From Acidobacteriaceae bacterium dw_441 (lineage in GTDB: Bacteria > Acidobacteriota > Terriglobia > Terriglobales > Acidobacteriaceae): a stretch of 64,000 nucleotides of DNA. The stretch is from contig JAAVVA010000001.1 in NCBI GenBank assembly GCA_018449715.1, positions 1,364,001 to 1,428,000 on the forward strand, in the 5' to 3' direction. The position numbers were made by a program, and so were the translations under genes. Below, piece after piece: positions 41,586 to 49,732 of the stretch (its first letter is position 1; every line of letters begins with the position of its first letter). A model generated the notes under the pieces. The model was not told the origin of the DNA, did no database searches, and was given only the letters and a program-made list of their open reading frames with translations.

Positions 41586-42824
41586 TCAGACGTGCGCCGA
41601 GGCCGCTCGGTTCGGCTGCAACGCGGGACTGCCTCCATACCAACTGATCTGATTGACCGTCTCCTGAACCCGCGTATGTTCGGCGGGCCGGAGATAGCGC
41701 ATGGTGGAAGCAAGATCGCTGTGGCCCATCATCTGCTGGACAGTACGAAGGTCCATCCCGGAACGCAGGAGTTTGGTGCAGTACGTTGCACGAAACTTAT
41801 GCAGGAACCAACGCTCGCACTCCTTGCGTGCGGTGCAGCCATCGCAGGTTCCACAGTTGACCTCCGCGCTCCGCGCCCGGCGCTTCACAAGCTGGAGAAG
41901 TTTGGTGTTCGCTTTGCCGTTCTTGGTGGGGAAGACGAGCCTGCTGTTCGGATACTTCTTGTGCAACTGCGTCAGCAGCTCATAGAGAGGCTCGGAGAGA
42001 GGAAGCTCGCGCTCCTCATGGTCTTTCATCTTGAAGTTGTACTGTGGCTTGGAGCGCAGGTGAAGCGTTCGCGTCTGTTTGATATCAGGCCACTCCAGAT
42101 ACATCACCTCCTGCTCGCGGGGGCCGGTCTGAAGCAGAAGCTCGAAGAACACCCGGTCCTCGAGCTTCTCGAGGGAGGCGAAGAAGGTGGACAGCTCATC
42201 ATCCTCGTAAATCTCCGGCATGGTCTTGTCGTAGCGCGGGGCGCGGGGCGCGAGCTTCTTGATATCGAGGCCGCAGAAACGCAGGAACGAGGTGACGTTC
42301 ATGTGGTGGTTATGCACGGTGCGGTCGCTCATGCCGCGCTTGCGAAGCGCCTTATGGTAGTCGGTCAGATCGTCGGCGGTGATCTGATCGACGTAGACCT
42401 TGCCGGTGACGAGAAGAAACTCTTCGGAGCATCGCTGATAAGCAGCGGCGGCGACGGTTGCGCCTCGATCCTGGGCGGCGGTGACGCAACGCTGGAGCTG
42501 CTTGGCGAGAACGGCGCGACCCGGCTCCTCGACCAGTTGGACGGTCGGGACATCCGCCAACAGATGCTTGGCGGCGAGAAGCTGCTTCTCCTTGTGAAGG
42601 GCTTGAAGGGCGTCGGTCGCGTCTTCGCCTACGGGAATGTAGACGGGCTTCTTGCCGTCGAACTTGCGAATCTCATAGCGCCCCACGGAGAAGTATTCCA
42701 TCTGACTCCCGACGCTGACGTAGCCTGGGCGGACCCGGCCATTTTTGCCGATGACGGCGGGGTAGCGACGCCAGCCCTGTGGCGTCTTGCAGATACGGAT
42801 GAGTTTGGCAGAGAGATTGGCCAT
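41586..42824 (-). CDS. Tyrosine recombinase / site-specific integrase
   Basis: 412 residues. A SAM-like core-binding domain (about 115-200; ITADDLTDYHKALRKRGMSD) precedes the catalytic domain. Its active-site residues are visible: Arg in LLLQTGPREQEVMYLEW, Lys in YNFKMKDHEERELPL, His-x-x-Arg in FLHKFRATYCTKLL, His in QQMMGHSDLASTM, and the nucleophile Tyr in MRYLRPAEH. A short Cys cluster (CGTCDGCTARKEC) interrupts the catalytic domain. It should catalyse integration and excision of the element whose right end lies about 100 bp beyond its start, near 42.94 kb. Confidence 0.9.
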   Translation of the reverse strand: MANLSAKLIRICKTPQGWRRYPAVIGKNGRVRPGYVSVGSQMEYFSVGRYEIRKFDGKKPVYIPVGEDATDALQALHKEKQLLAAKHLLADVPTVQLVEEPGRAVLAKQLQRCVTAAQDRGATVAAAAYQRCSEEFLLVTGKVYVDQITADDLTDYHKALRKRGMSDRTVHNHHMNVTSFLRFCGLDIKKLAPRAPRYDKTMPEIYEDDELSTFFASLEKLEDRVFFELLLQTGPREQEVMYLEWPDIKQTRTLHLRSKPQYNFKMKDHEERELPLSEPLYELLTQLHKKYPNSRLVFPTKNGKANTKLLQLVKRRARSAEVNCGTCDGCTARKECERWFLHKFRATYCTKLLRSGMDLRTVQQMMGHSDLASTMRYLRPAEHTRVQETVNQISWYGGSPALQPNRAASAHV

Positions 42825-42916
42825 CGAGGGGCCTCCGTCGTTTTTTACTTACAAGAATCTTACAATGACCCTTGCTGTCGATTCAAGTAATTGATAATAA
42901 AAGTATTTATTTTTAC

Positions 42917-42945
42917 ATGGCGGATTCTCCCTGTCTCTCCGCCAT
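42917..42945. repeat. Proposed attachment site with tRNA-Ser-like 3' end
   Basis: ATGGCGGA (42917-42924) and TCCGCCAT (42938-42945) form a perfect 8-bp inverted repeat around a 13-base core. Within it GTCTCTCCGCCA (42933-42944) is shared with the left ends of the two module copies (13505-13516, 32421-32432). CTCTCCGCCA resembles the 3' end of a serine tRNA gene, a common integration target. It lies about 90 bp upstream of the integrase start and just before a truncated gene. Confidence 0.5.
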
Positions 42946-42952
42946 AATCTAA

Positions 42953-43324
42953 GTCTTTATACAATCAAAAAAATTAGAGCCGCTCCTGTTCGCATTTGCT
43001 TTTGCCGGTGAGTCTTCCAGCACCGAGATCTTCACCGAGATCTTCTTTAAGTCCATCAATCCGGTCACCGGTCCTTACGGCATCTCTTCCAGCTATCTGT
43101 TCCTATACTTTCAGACTCCGCTGACGAATGCCGGAGGCGTGATCGATCTCACGACTCAGAGCTATCAGTGTGACAATTGCGCCCCATACCGTTATGTTTC
43201 GGGCGGTTATGTCACATCGGAGTTGCCTTTATCTGCTGTACCGGAGCCACCCAGCGGATTTCTCGTCCTCAGCTCCGTGGCCCTTATCGGTGTTGCGTTT
43301 TCAACTCGCCGTCTCATCGCATAA
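42953..43324 (+). pseudogene. PEP-CTERM protein, N-terminally truncated
   Basis: The open frame from 42953 has no start codon in good context and reads PLLFAFAFAGESSSTEIFTE into a beta-rich region. It ends in a PEP-CTERM sorting tag: AVPEPPSGFLVLSSVALIGV then AFSTRRLIA, i.e. VPEP, a hydrophobic helix and a basic end. Such proteins are exported and processed by an exosortase. The 5' part is missing where the proposed attachment site lies, so the gene was probably cut by the island. Confidence 0.65.
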
Positions 43325-43345
43325 AACTAGCTGTTCAAAAGCAGA

Positions 43346-43371
43346 AAAGCCCTCCAATCATGGAGGGCTTT
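43346..43371. terminator. Bidirectional rho-independent terminator
   Basis: Perfect 10-bp stem AAAGCCCTCC/GGAGGGCTTT with a 6-base loop; A/T runs on both sides serve the PEP-CTERM remnant (+) and hldD (-). Confidence 0.85.
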
Positions 43372-43407
43372 CTTATGTCTTCGACTCTACTTCCTCCGTC
43401 AGAGGAT

Positions 43408-44382
43408 TTACTTCACCGGGAAGGTCAGTTCCGCGCCTTTTTCCAGCGAGGTGAATGCGTCGGTATAGCCTGCGGCGCGAAGTCCTCGCACATCCGCTTC
43501 GGTGAAGTGCTGATAGCGGTTCTTGAGGTCTCCGGGGAACGGAATGTACTCGATCTTTCCAGGGCCATGAACCTTCATCAGGGCTTCGGCAACCGCCTTG
43601 AAGGTCCGCGCCTCTCCGGTTCCCGCGTTGACGATAGCCTGTACATCCCTTGGACCGTCCTGCCCCGGCAGAAGCCCGGCAAAGAACATGTTGATGCGCG
43701 CCAGATCGCCTACGAAGACGAAGTCCCTGCGCTGCTCCCCGTTCGCATATCCGCCGGAGCCTTCAAACATGCGAATCGTCCCTGTCTCCTTCAGTTGCTT
43801 CGTGAAGTGATGCAGCACGCTGGCCATGCGTCCCTTGTGCTGCTCGCGCTGGCCGTAGACGTTGAAGTAGCGTAACCCCACGACTGTGCTCTTGATCTCA
43901 GGCAGCAGACGGCGAAGATAGTTGTCGAAGACCAGCTTCGAATAGCCGTAGACATTCAGCGGACGCTCGTTCTCCGGAACCTCGGTGAACTGCGTGCTCG
44001 GCCCGTAGACCGCAGCGGTCGAGGCGTAGACAAACGGAATCGCCTTCTCCAGAGCGAAGTGCAGCAGTTCCTTCGAGTAGGTGAAGTTGTTGTCCATCAT
44101 GTAGCGGCCATCATCTTCGAGCGTGTTCGAGCAGGCTCCCTGGTGAAGAATCGCGCGCACCTTCGTTCCCGCAAACTGGCCGCTCTTCACCGCCTCGCGG
44201 AACTCGCGCTTGTCCATGTAATCCGCATACTCTGCGCCTTCGAGGTTCAGGAACTTCGGGCCGCTCAGGTTCGGAGCCGGGGCAAGATTATCGACCACCA
44301 GGATGTCTTTGTGTCCTGCACGGTTAAGCTCGTGCACAAGATTGCTTCCAATAAAACCGGACCCGCCGGTAACAATAATCAC
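43408..44382 (-). CDS. hldD: ADP-L-glycero-D-manno-heptose 6-epimerase
   Basis: 324 residues, family length. Rossmann motif at the start (MIIVTGGSGFIGSNLVHELN), SDR catalytic Tyr/Lys in NVYGYSKLVFDNYL, and the family region GLRYFNVYGQREQHKGRMAS. The enzyme epimerises ADP-D-glycero- to ADP-L-glycero-beta-D-manno-heptose, the last step before heptose is added to the LPS core. It overlaps hldE by four bases (ATGA), so the two are translationally coupled. Confidence 0.95.
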   Translation of the reverse strand: MIIVTGGSGFIGSNLVHELNRAGHKDILVVDNLAPAPNLSGPKFLNLEGAEYADYMDKREFREAVKSGQFAGTKVRAILHQGACSNTLEDDGRYMMDNNFTYSKELLHFALEKAIPFVYASTAAVYGPSTQFTEVPENERPLNVYGYSKLVFDNYLRRLLPEIKSTVVGLRYFNVYGQREQHKGRMASVLHHFTKQLKETGTIRMFEGSGGYANGEQRRDFVFVGDLARINMFFAGLLPGQDGPRDVQAIVNAGTGEARTFKAVAEALMKVHGPGKIEYIPFPGDLKNRYQHFTEADVRGLRAAGYTDAFTSLEKGAELTFPVK

Positions 44383-45860
44383 TTTTCGTTCTCCTGCGCC
44401 GAGATCATTTTTTTGACGATGTTCGTAGTTGAGAATCCCGCGACCGTCGGCACAATCTCCACCCGTCCCCCGGCGGCAATCACATCCTCATGCCCGACGA
44501 CGGTCTCCACGGTGTAGTCTCCGCCCTTCACCAGGACATCCGGGTGAAGCGAGCGGATCAACTCAATCGGAGTCTCCTCTTCGAACAGCACCACGGCATC
44601 GACCGAGGCCAGCGCTGCCATCACACGCGCCCGCTCCCGCTCGCCGACGATGGGACGCGTCGGTCCCTTCAGCCGTGAGACCGAGCAGTCCGCATTGAGG
44701 CCCAGCACCAGCTTGGTGCCGAAGCGGCGGCAGTCTTCGAGCAGCGTGATGTGGCCGACGTGCAGCAGATCGAAGCAGCCGTTGGTGAAGACAATCGTCT
44801 CGCCCGAGGCGCGCCACTCTGCGACGCGCTTCATGATGCGTTCCCGGTCAAGAATCTTCTCTCCCGCGGTGAGCTTCGTGCTTGGGGTAAGCGCGGCGAT
44901 CAGCTCATGCTGCGCGATCGGCACCGTGCCCATCTTGCCGACGACGATTCCCGCCGCCAGATTTGCCAGGTCGACGGCAGTCTCGACCTTGAGCCCACCG
45001 GCAAGCCCCGCCGTCAGTGTTGCGATCACCGTATCTCCCGCGCCCGAGACGTCGAAGACCTCTTGCGCCCGTGCAGGCGAGTGATACCGCCGCTCCGGCC
45101 AGAGCACGCTGATTCCCTTCTCGCTCATCGTCACAGTCAGAAACTGAAGTTCATGCTCCGCGACCTGCTTCTGTCCCGCGTCGAGCAGAGCCTCGGTCTG
45201 GTGCGACGAAATGCCGGTAGCAAGCGAAAGCTCCCCAAGATTGGGGCAGACCGAGGTCGCGCCCGCATACTTGCTAAGGTCCGGCGTCTTTGGATCGGCG
45301 AGCACAGGAATCCCCTTTGCCCGCGCAGCCTGGATGACCGATGCGCAAAGCTCCCGCGACAGGGCTCCCTTGGCGTAGTCCGAAAGAATCACTGCGTGAA
45401 CCTTATCGACCAGAGCGGTAGCACGCTCGATCAGGCGCTCCTTCTCCTCGGCGGGCGGCAGGTCGCGGCTCTCGATGTCGAGCCGAAGAAGCTGCTGCAT
45501 CCTTCCGACGATGCGCGTCTTCGAGATCGTGGGCAGGCAGCTTGTGACGACGCCGACCGTATCGATCCCGGCCTTGTTCAGCATCGTTTGAAGCTCTTCC
45601 TTCTCGGTATCGTCGCCCCAGAAGCCTGCGAGGATGGTGCCGCAACCCAGCCCTGCCAGGTTCATCGCGACGTTGGCCGCTCCCCCGGCGCGCTCGTAGC
45701 GTTGCGCGTGGCGAATCACCGGCACTGGGGCCTCCGGGGAGATGCGTTCGACATCGCCATGAATGTAGCGGTCGAGCATGATATCGCCGACGACCAGCAC
45801 CTTCAGTTGAGAGAATCCGCCTTCGAGGAGGTTCAGAATGGAATGCAGTTCAGGCAACAT
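44379..45860 (-). CDS. hldE: Bifunctional heptose 7-phosphate kinase / heptose 1-phosphate adenylyltransferase
   Basis: 493 residues. The N-terminal ribokinase-like domain (about 1-330) has LVVGDIMLDRYIHGDVERIS, GGAANVAMNLAGLG and the catalytic VSGAGDTVIATLTAGLAGG. The C-terminal nucleotidyltransferase domain (about 355-493) has VFTNGCFDLLHVGHITLLED with the HxGH signature. It phosphorylates heptose 7-phosphate at C1 and then transfers AMP, feeding hldD directly downstream. Both domains are complete, as in E. coli HldE. Confidence 0.95.
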   Translation of the reverse strand: MLPELHSILNLLEGGFSQLKVLVVGDIMLDRYIHGDVERISPEAPVPVIRHAQRYERAGGAANVAMNLAGLGCGTILAGFWGDDTEKEELQTMLNKAGIDTVGVVTSCLPTISKTRIVGRMQQLLRLDIESRDLPPAEEKERLIERATALVDKVHAVILSDYAKGALSRELCASVIQAARAKGIPVLADPKTPDLSKYAGATSVCPNLGELSLATGISSHQTEALLDAGQKQVAEHELQFLTVTMSEKGISVLWPERRYHSPARAQEVFDVSGAGDTVIATLTAGLAGGLKVETAVDLANLAAGIVVGKMGTVPIAQHELIAALTPSTKLTAGEKILDRERIMKRVAEWRASGETIVFTNGCFDLLHVGHITLLEDCRRFGTKLVLGLNADCSVSRLKGPTRPIVGERERARVMAALASVDAVVLFEEETPIELIRSLHPDVLVKGGDYTVETVVGHEDVIAAGGRVEIVPTVAGFSTTNIVKKMISAQENEK

Positions 45861-45942
45861 GCGGTAAGCGTAAGCTCCTTCCTTTCATCATCGCATCTTC
45901 AAGGCAGAGGAATGTGAATACAACCTTGTGGCAGCGGTCCGT

Positions 45943-47049
45943 TCATCCAAGTACAGTGCGGACCTGCTCCACGACCTCGTCAACCGTGATGGACGTAAGG
46001 CAGCGCTTCTTCTCAACGATACAGGTTTCGAGGCCACATCCCCAACACTCGGTCTTGTGGTAGACAACGCGGTGATGGTTGCCATAGGGAAACCACACCC
46101 TCGGCTTGTTGCGCGCCGCGAAGATCGCCACGCAGGGCGTCTGCACCGCTGCGGCAAGGTGCATCGGTCCGCTATCGTGGCCGACGAAGATCTTTGCCCG
46201 TTGAAAGGCCGCCGCGCTCTCACGCGGCTTCAGGCGTCCGCACAGATTCACTGCGGGGCCACCTCCCGCCTGTCGCCAGCCCTCCGCCGCAAACTCGCTG
46301 GCCTCGCTCTCTTCAGGAGCACCGCTCAGCGCAAGGCCATACCCCGGATAAAGTTCCGCCAGCCTGCCCAGCAGGGCGCGCCAGTTCTCGCGGCCCCAGT
46401 CCTTCGACTGCACCTTGGTTCCCACGCTGACCGCGATCAGCGGCAGGGAGACAAGCTCGCCAAGCTCCGCGTCTGCCTTCGCCCTCTCCGCTTCGGTCAG
46501 GTGAAGGTCCCAGCTCGCAGGATCATCGAGCATTGGGTCGCCCAGCGAGTCGATGTTGCGCGCAAGACGCCCCGCCTCCGGCTCCAACGTCTGCGTAACC
46601 TCGTCCCAGCGATGCTGCTGCATCTCTTCGACCACAGGCATCCCGATCAGGCGGCGAATGCCGCAGAGCCGAAAGAACTTCGCATCCCTCTGCGCAGAAG
46701 CCACGCCGCGCACCGAGCCAAGATAGACCAGCGCATCTGGCCGCCAGCGGAAGAGCGTCCACCACAGCTTCGCCAAATCCTTGATGCTGCGCGTCCCTAC
46801 GGTGTAGCGAAAGTAGCTGTCCACAAGCCCCGTGTGCTCGAGGATGGCAGCAGCCGCGGGAGCCTTAACATTCACGGGAAAGTTGGTCAGCATACGCCGC
46901 TCTGCATTGGGAAACGCGCGTGCGACAAGATGCAGTGCGGGAAGTGCAACAACCGTGTCTCCCAGGCTACCCAGCCGATAAATCAATACCCGCCGAACCG
47001 AACCCTGTTTTTCGCTCCCCTGTTTTTCACTCGTAGATATGGTGGTCAT
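45943..47049 (-). CDS. Glycosyltransferase family 9 (heptosyltransferase)
   Basis: 368 residues. N-terminal VLIYRLGSLGDTVVALPALH and C-terminal IFVGHDSGPMHLAAAVQTPC (donor-binding, H-D/T-SGPMHLAAA) are the GT9 hallmarks. GT9 enzymes transfer L,D-heptose from the ADP sugar to the LPS inner core. Its place just upstream of hldE-hldD on the same strand fits use of their product. Whether it is WaaC-, WaaF- or WaaQ-like cannot be told. Confidence 0.85.
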   Translation of the reverse strand: MTTISTSEKQGSEKQGSVRRVLIYRLGSLGDTVVALPALHLVARAFPNAERRMLTNFPVNVKAPAAAAILEHTGLVDSYFRYTVGTRSIKDLAKLWWTLFRWRPDALVYLGSVRGVASAQRDAKFFRLCGIRRLIGMPVVEEMQQHRWDEVTQTLEPEAGRLARNIDSLGDPMLDDPASWDLHLTEAERAKADAELGELVSLPLIAVSVGTKVQSKDWGRENWRALLGRLAELYPGYGLALSGAPEESEASEFAAEGWRQAGGGPAVNLCGRLKPRESAAAFQRAKIFVGHDSGPMHLAAAVQTPCVAIFAARNKPRVWFPYGNHHRVVYHKTECWGCGLETCIVEKKRCLTSITVDEVVEQVRTVLG

Positions 47050-47136
47050 GTCCTTCCCCTAGTCTGCTGGCTCGCTCGCTTCCCCGCAAGTAGCCAAAGG
47101 TCTACAAACTGGTAAAGTCTTCGTTAGAGACTCCAG

Positions 47137-47730
47137 ATGCCTGACGCTCGATCCATTACACAGATGCACGACGAAACCACGCGTGCATGGCATGAGATGC
47201 AGCCGGAACCTGCCGAACCGAATAACCTTTCGGAATTGATCCTCCTGCAACATCGCGCCAACTTCGACCTCTGGCACGAAGAGGACAAGGCCCGTGACCC
47301 CGCCGCAACGGACCACCAGATCGCCGAGGTCAAGCACGCTATCGACCGGCTGAATCAGCTGCGCAACGATCTTGCCGAACGCATCGACGAGCATCTTCTC
47401 GTGGAATTTCACGACACCTTCGACAGCCACTCCGAGGCCCCGCTTCACTCCGAGACGCCCGGCATGATGATCGACCGCCTCTCCATCCTCGCGCTCAAAA
47501 TCTTCCATACCGACGAGGAGGCTCACCGCGCCACCGCGACCGAGGCCCACCGTAAGCGCAACCGCGACCGGCTGGCTCTGCTGCTGGAACAACGCTCCGA
47601 CCTTGCCGACGCGCTCGGTGCCCTGCTGCGAGATGCCGAAGACGGCAGGAGGCGTTTCAAGCTCTACCGCCAGCTCAAGATGTACAACGATCCCGAACTG
47701 AATCCTGCCGTCTATGGAAAGAAATCCTGA
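47137..47730 (+). CDS. DUF4254 protein
   Basis: 197 residues. Helical throughout: NLSELILLQHRANFDLWHEE, DKARDPAATDHQIAEVKHAI, DRLNQLRNDLAERID, and later MMIDRLSILALKIFHTDEEA, all typical of DUF4254. Members often lie beside LPS glycosyltransferase genes, as here (divergent from the GT9 gene). Biochemical role unknown. Confidence 0.8.
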   Translation: MPDARSITQMHDETTRAWHEMQPEPAEPNNLSELILLQHRANFDLWHEEDKARDPAATDHQIAEVKHAIDRLNQLRNDLAERIDEHLLVEFHDTFDSHSEAPLHSETPGMMIDRLSILALKIFHTDEEAHRATATEAHRKRNRDRLALLLEQRSDLADALGALLRDAEDGRRRFKLYRQLKMYNDPELNPAVYGKKS

Positions 47731-47901
47731 CCGGACGATGTGTACTTTCGAGTGTCCTTTCCACCCGCTGGCTGGCAGCCAGTTGACCTCTGGCCCGACT
47801 CTGCGTATAAAACCGAAGCTGGAGGGAATCACAAAAAATCAGTCAGCCGCTACAATGGCAGACTGAGGAGTACTCCCCTCCAGGCGAGACGAATAAAAAA
47901 T

Positions 47902-48465
47902 ATGGCTCAGACCGTAAAGACCGCAACTGCATCCAAGCGCTCCCCCCGCACCCTCTCCGGTGTGGTCTCCCCCGCCGACGATCCTTCGCAGGCCCAGATC
48001 CTCGCGGATTATGAAGCTGCCGTCCGTCTTATGCAGGAAGGCAAGTTCGAGAAGGCTCGCACCGCATTCGAAACGCTGCTGTCCGCAGGCGCCGGGAACC
48101 TCTCCGACCGCATTCGCATGTACATCAGCGCGTCGACAGCACAGCTTTCGCGTGAGAAGGCCAGCTTCACCAGCCACGAGGAGCGTTACGACTACGCCGT
48201 CTCGCTGCTGAACGACGGCCACTACGAGGACGCTCGCGAGCAGTTTCGGGAGATTCTCTCGCAGAGCCCCGACGCCGACTATGCCTTCTACGGCCTCGCC
48301 GTTCTCTCCTCGATGACCGGAGACTCGCAGACCTGTCTCGAGCACCTCACGGAGGCGATCCGCCGCAACCCGCGCAACCGCATCCAGGCACGCTCCGACT
48401 CCGACTTTCAGGACATGGCCGACGATCCCCGGTTCACGGAGCTGCTCTACCCCGAAGTGGTGTAG
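47902..48465 (+). CDS. TPR-repeat protein
   Basis: 187 residues from ATG 47902 (MAQTVKTATASKRSPRTLSG); the open frame upstream is noncoding in character. Two to three TPR units: LADYEAAVRLMQEGKFEKAR, YDYAVSLLNDGHYEDAREQF, YAFYGLAVLSSMTGDSQTCL. No signal peptide, so a cytoplasmic scaffold is likely. The end (SDSDFQDMADDPRFTELLYP) is a common close of such acidobacterial proteins. Confidence 0.75.
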   Translation: MAQTVKTATASKRSPRTLSGVVSPADDPSQAQILADYEAAVRLMQEGKFEKARTAFETLLSAGAGNLSDRIRMYISASTAQLSREKASFTSHEERYDYAVSLLNDGHYEDAREQFREILSQSPDADYAFYGLAVLSSMTGDSQTCLEHLTEAIRRNPRNRIQARSDSDFQDMADDPRFTELLYPEVV

Positions 48466-48510
48466 CCACCTTCTCCGGCATCCGGGTGTCAGGCGGTAAA
48501 GATCAGGCAG

Positions 48511-48552
48511 GGTCATCCCGAGCGCAGCGCAGCGCAGTCGAAGAATCTGCGG
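48511..48552. repeat. Acidobacterial dispersed intergenic repeat
   Basis: GGTCATCCCGAGCGCAGCG followed by the CAGTCGAAGAATCTGCGG block. From memory this matches a repeat scattered between genes in many Acidobacteriaceae genomes (TCATCCTGAGCG...GTCGAAGGATCTGC). Single copy in this window. Confidence 0.6.
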
Positions 48553-48643
48553 TTTGCTTTACCTTGCGCCCTCCCCTCGGAGGCTTACTCTCTGTATTGC
48601 CGTCAGCTACCATGAAAGTGCGTAGCGGACTGGAGAGGTGTAC

Positions 48644-49726
48644 GTGGACCTGTTGCATCTAGCGGAGACGATCGACCGGCCTCTCCGGGTCGTCGCCATT
48701 GGCGGCGGAACCGGCCTGTCTACGCTGTTGCGTGGCCTGAAGCAGTTCGCCCCGGTGCGTGACCGCCGCAGGGGCCATCGCCACGAGACTCCCGTCGAGC
48801 ATCGTCATCCCGGCACAAGCCACCTCATCGGCGAGCTTTCCGCGGTCGTCACCGTCACCGACGACGGCGGCTCCTCGGGCCGCCTGCGCGAAGACCTCAA
48901 CATCCTTCCCCCCGGCGACATCCGCAACTGCATGGTCGCGCTCTCCGAGGACGAGCACCTTCTGGCGAAGCTCTTCAAGTACCGCTTCGACCAGGGCGAG
49001 CTGCAGGGGCACAGCTTCGGCAATCTCTTCCTCGCCGCGCTCTGCCACGTCACCGGAGACTTCGCGCAGGCAGTCCAGACCTCGTCGCAGATTCTCGCCA
49101 TCCGGGGCCGCATCTTCCCCGCGACCACGGCCAACGTCACCCTGACGGCCCGCATGGACGACGGCTCCATCGTCCGCGGCGAGACGAACATCACCCAGAG
49201 CAAGCGCATCATCGAGGAGCTGCGGCTCGACCCTCCCGAGGTCGATCCCCTGCCCGAGACGCTGGAGGCCATCGCCAACGCCGACCTCATCACCCTCGGC
49301 CCCGGCTCGCTCTACACCTCGCTCATCACGAACCTGCTGGTCCGGGGCATCCCCGAAGCCATCGCCGCCTCGCGCGCCACCCGCGTCTTCATCTGCAACC
49401 TGATGACGCAGGCCAACGAGTCGCTGGGCCTGACCGCCTCGCAGCACATCGAAAAGATCCTCGCCCATGCCGGAGACGTGGGCAAGCTCTTCGACTACGC
49501 CCTCATCAACACCGCTCCCATCTCCGCCCCAACGCTCGCGAAGTATGCCCGCGAGGGGCAGGAGCCGATCGTCGCCGATCTCGACCGCATCCGCCAGCTT
49601 GGGGTGGAGCCGGTGACCGGAAACTTCTTCCACGAGGGGGAGGTTCTGCGCCACGATTATGATCTGGTCGCAAGAACTCTTCTGACCTTATGCGCTCAGC
49701 GCGTAGTTGCGCCCCAGCAGGCCTGA
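48644..49726 (+). CDS. YvcK/CofD-like protein (gluconeogenesis factor family)
   Basis: 360 residues. The GTG at 48644 is favoured by GGAGAGG five bases upstream over the GTG at 48638. Motifs: VVAIGGGTGLSTLLRGLKQF, VVTVTDDGGSSGRLREDLNI, PPGDIRNCMVAL and LITLGPGSLYTSLITNLLV. YvcK-type proteins bind UDP-sugars and affect cell shape and carbon metabolism in Bacillus. About 30 residues rich in His/Arg (RDRRRGHRHETPVEHRHPGT) are inserted between the first two motifs, which are usually only about ten residues apart. Confidence 0.9.
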   Translation: MDLLHLAETIDRPLRVVAIGGGTGLSTLLRGLKQFAPVRDRRRGHRHETPVEHRHPGTSHLIGELSAVVTVTDDGGSSGRLREDLNILPPGDIRNCMVALSEDEHLLAKLFKYRFDQGELQGHSFGNLFLAALCHVTGDFAQAVQTSSQILAIRGRIFPATTANVTLTARMDDGSIVRGETNITQSKRIIEELRLDPPEVDPLPETLEAIANADLITLGPGSLYTSLITNLLVRGIPEAIAASRATRVFICNLMTQANESLGLTASQHIEKILAHAGDVGKLFDYALINTAPISAPTLAKYAREGQEPIVADLDRIRQLGVEPVTGNFFHEGEVLRHDYDLVARTLLTLCAQRVVAPQQA

Positions 49727-49732
49727 CCGGCG

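Noticed and set aside
41577..42890. Plus-strand 437-residue frame
   Set aside because: Mirror of the integrase gene; low-complexity composition and no motifs.
42870..42945. Possible tRNA gene ending at the TCTCCGCCA motif
   Set aside because: Upstream bases are AT-rich and give no anticodon or D/T arms; only the 3'-end-like tail is present.
44751..47115. Long plus-strand frames across hldE and the heptosyltransferase
   Set aside because: Antisense shadows of clearly conserved minus-strand genes in GC-rich DNA.
48659..49654. 331-residue minus-strand frame
   Set aside because: Antisense to yvcK, composed mostly of Gly/Ala/Asp/Val/Arg, as expected for a shadow.
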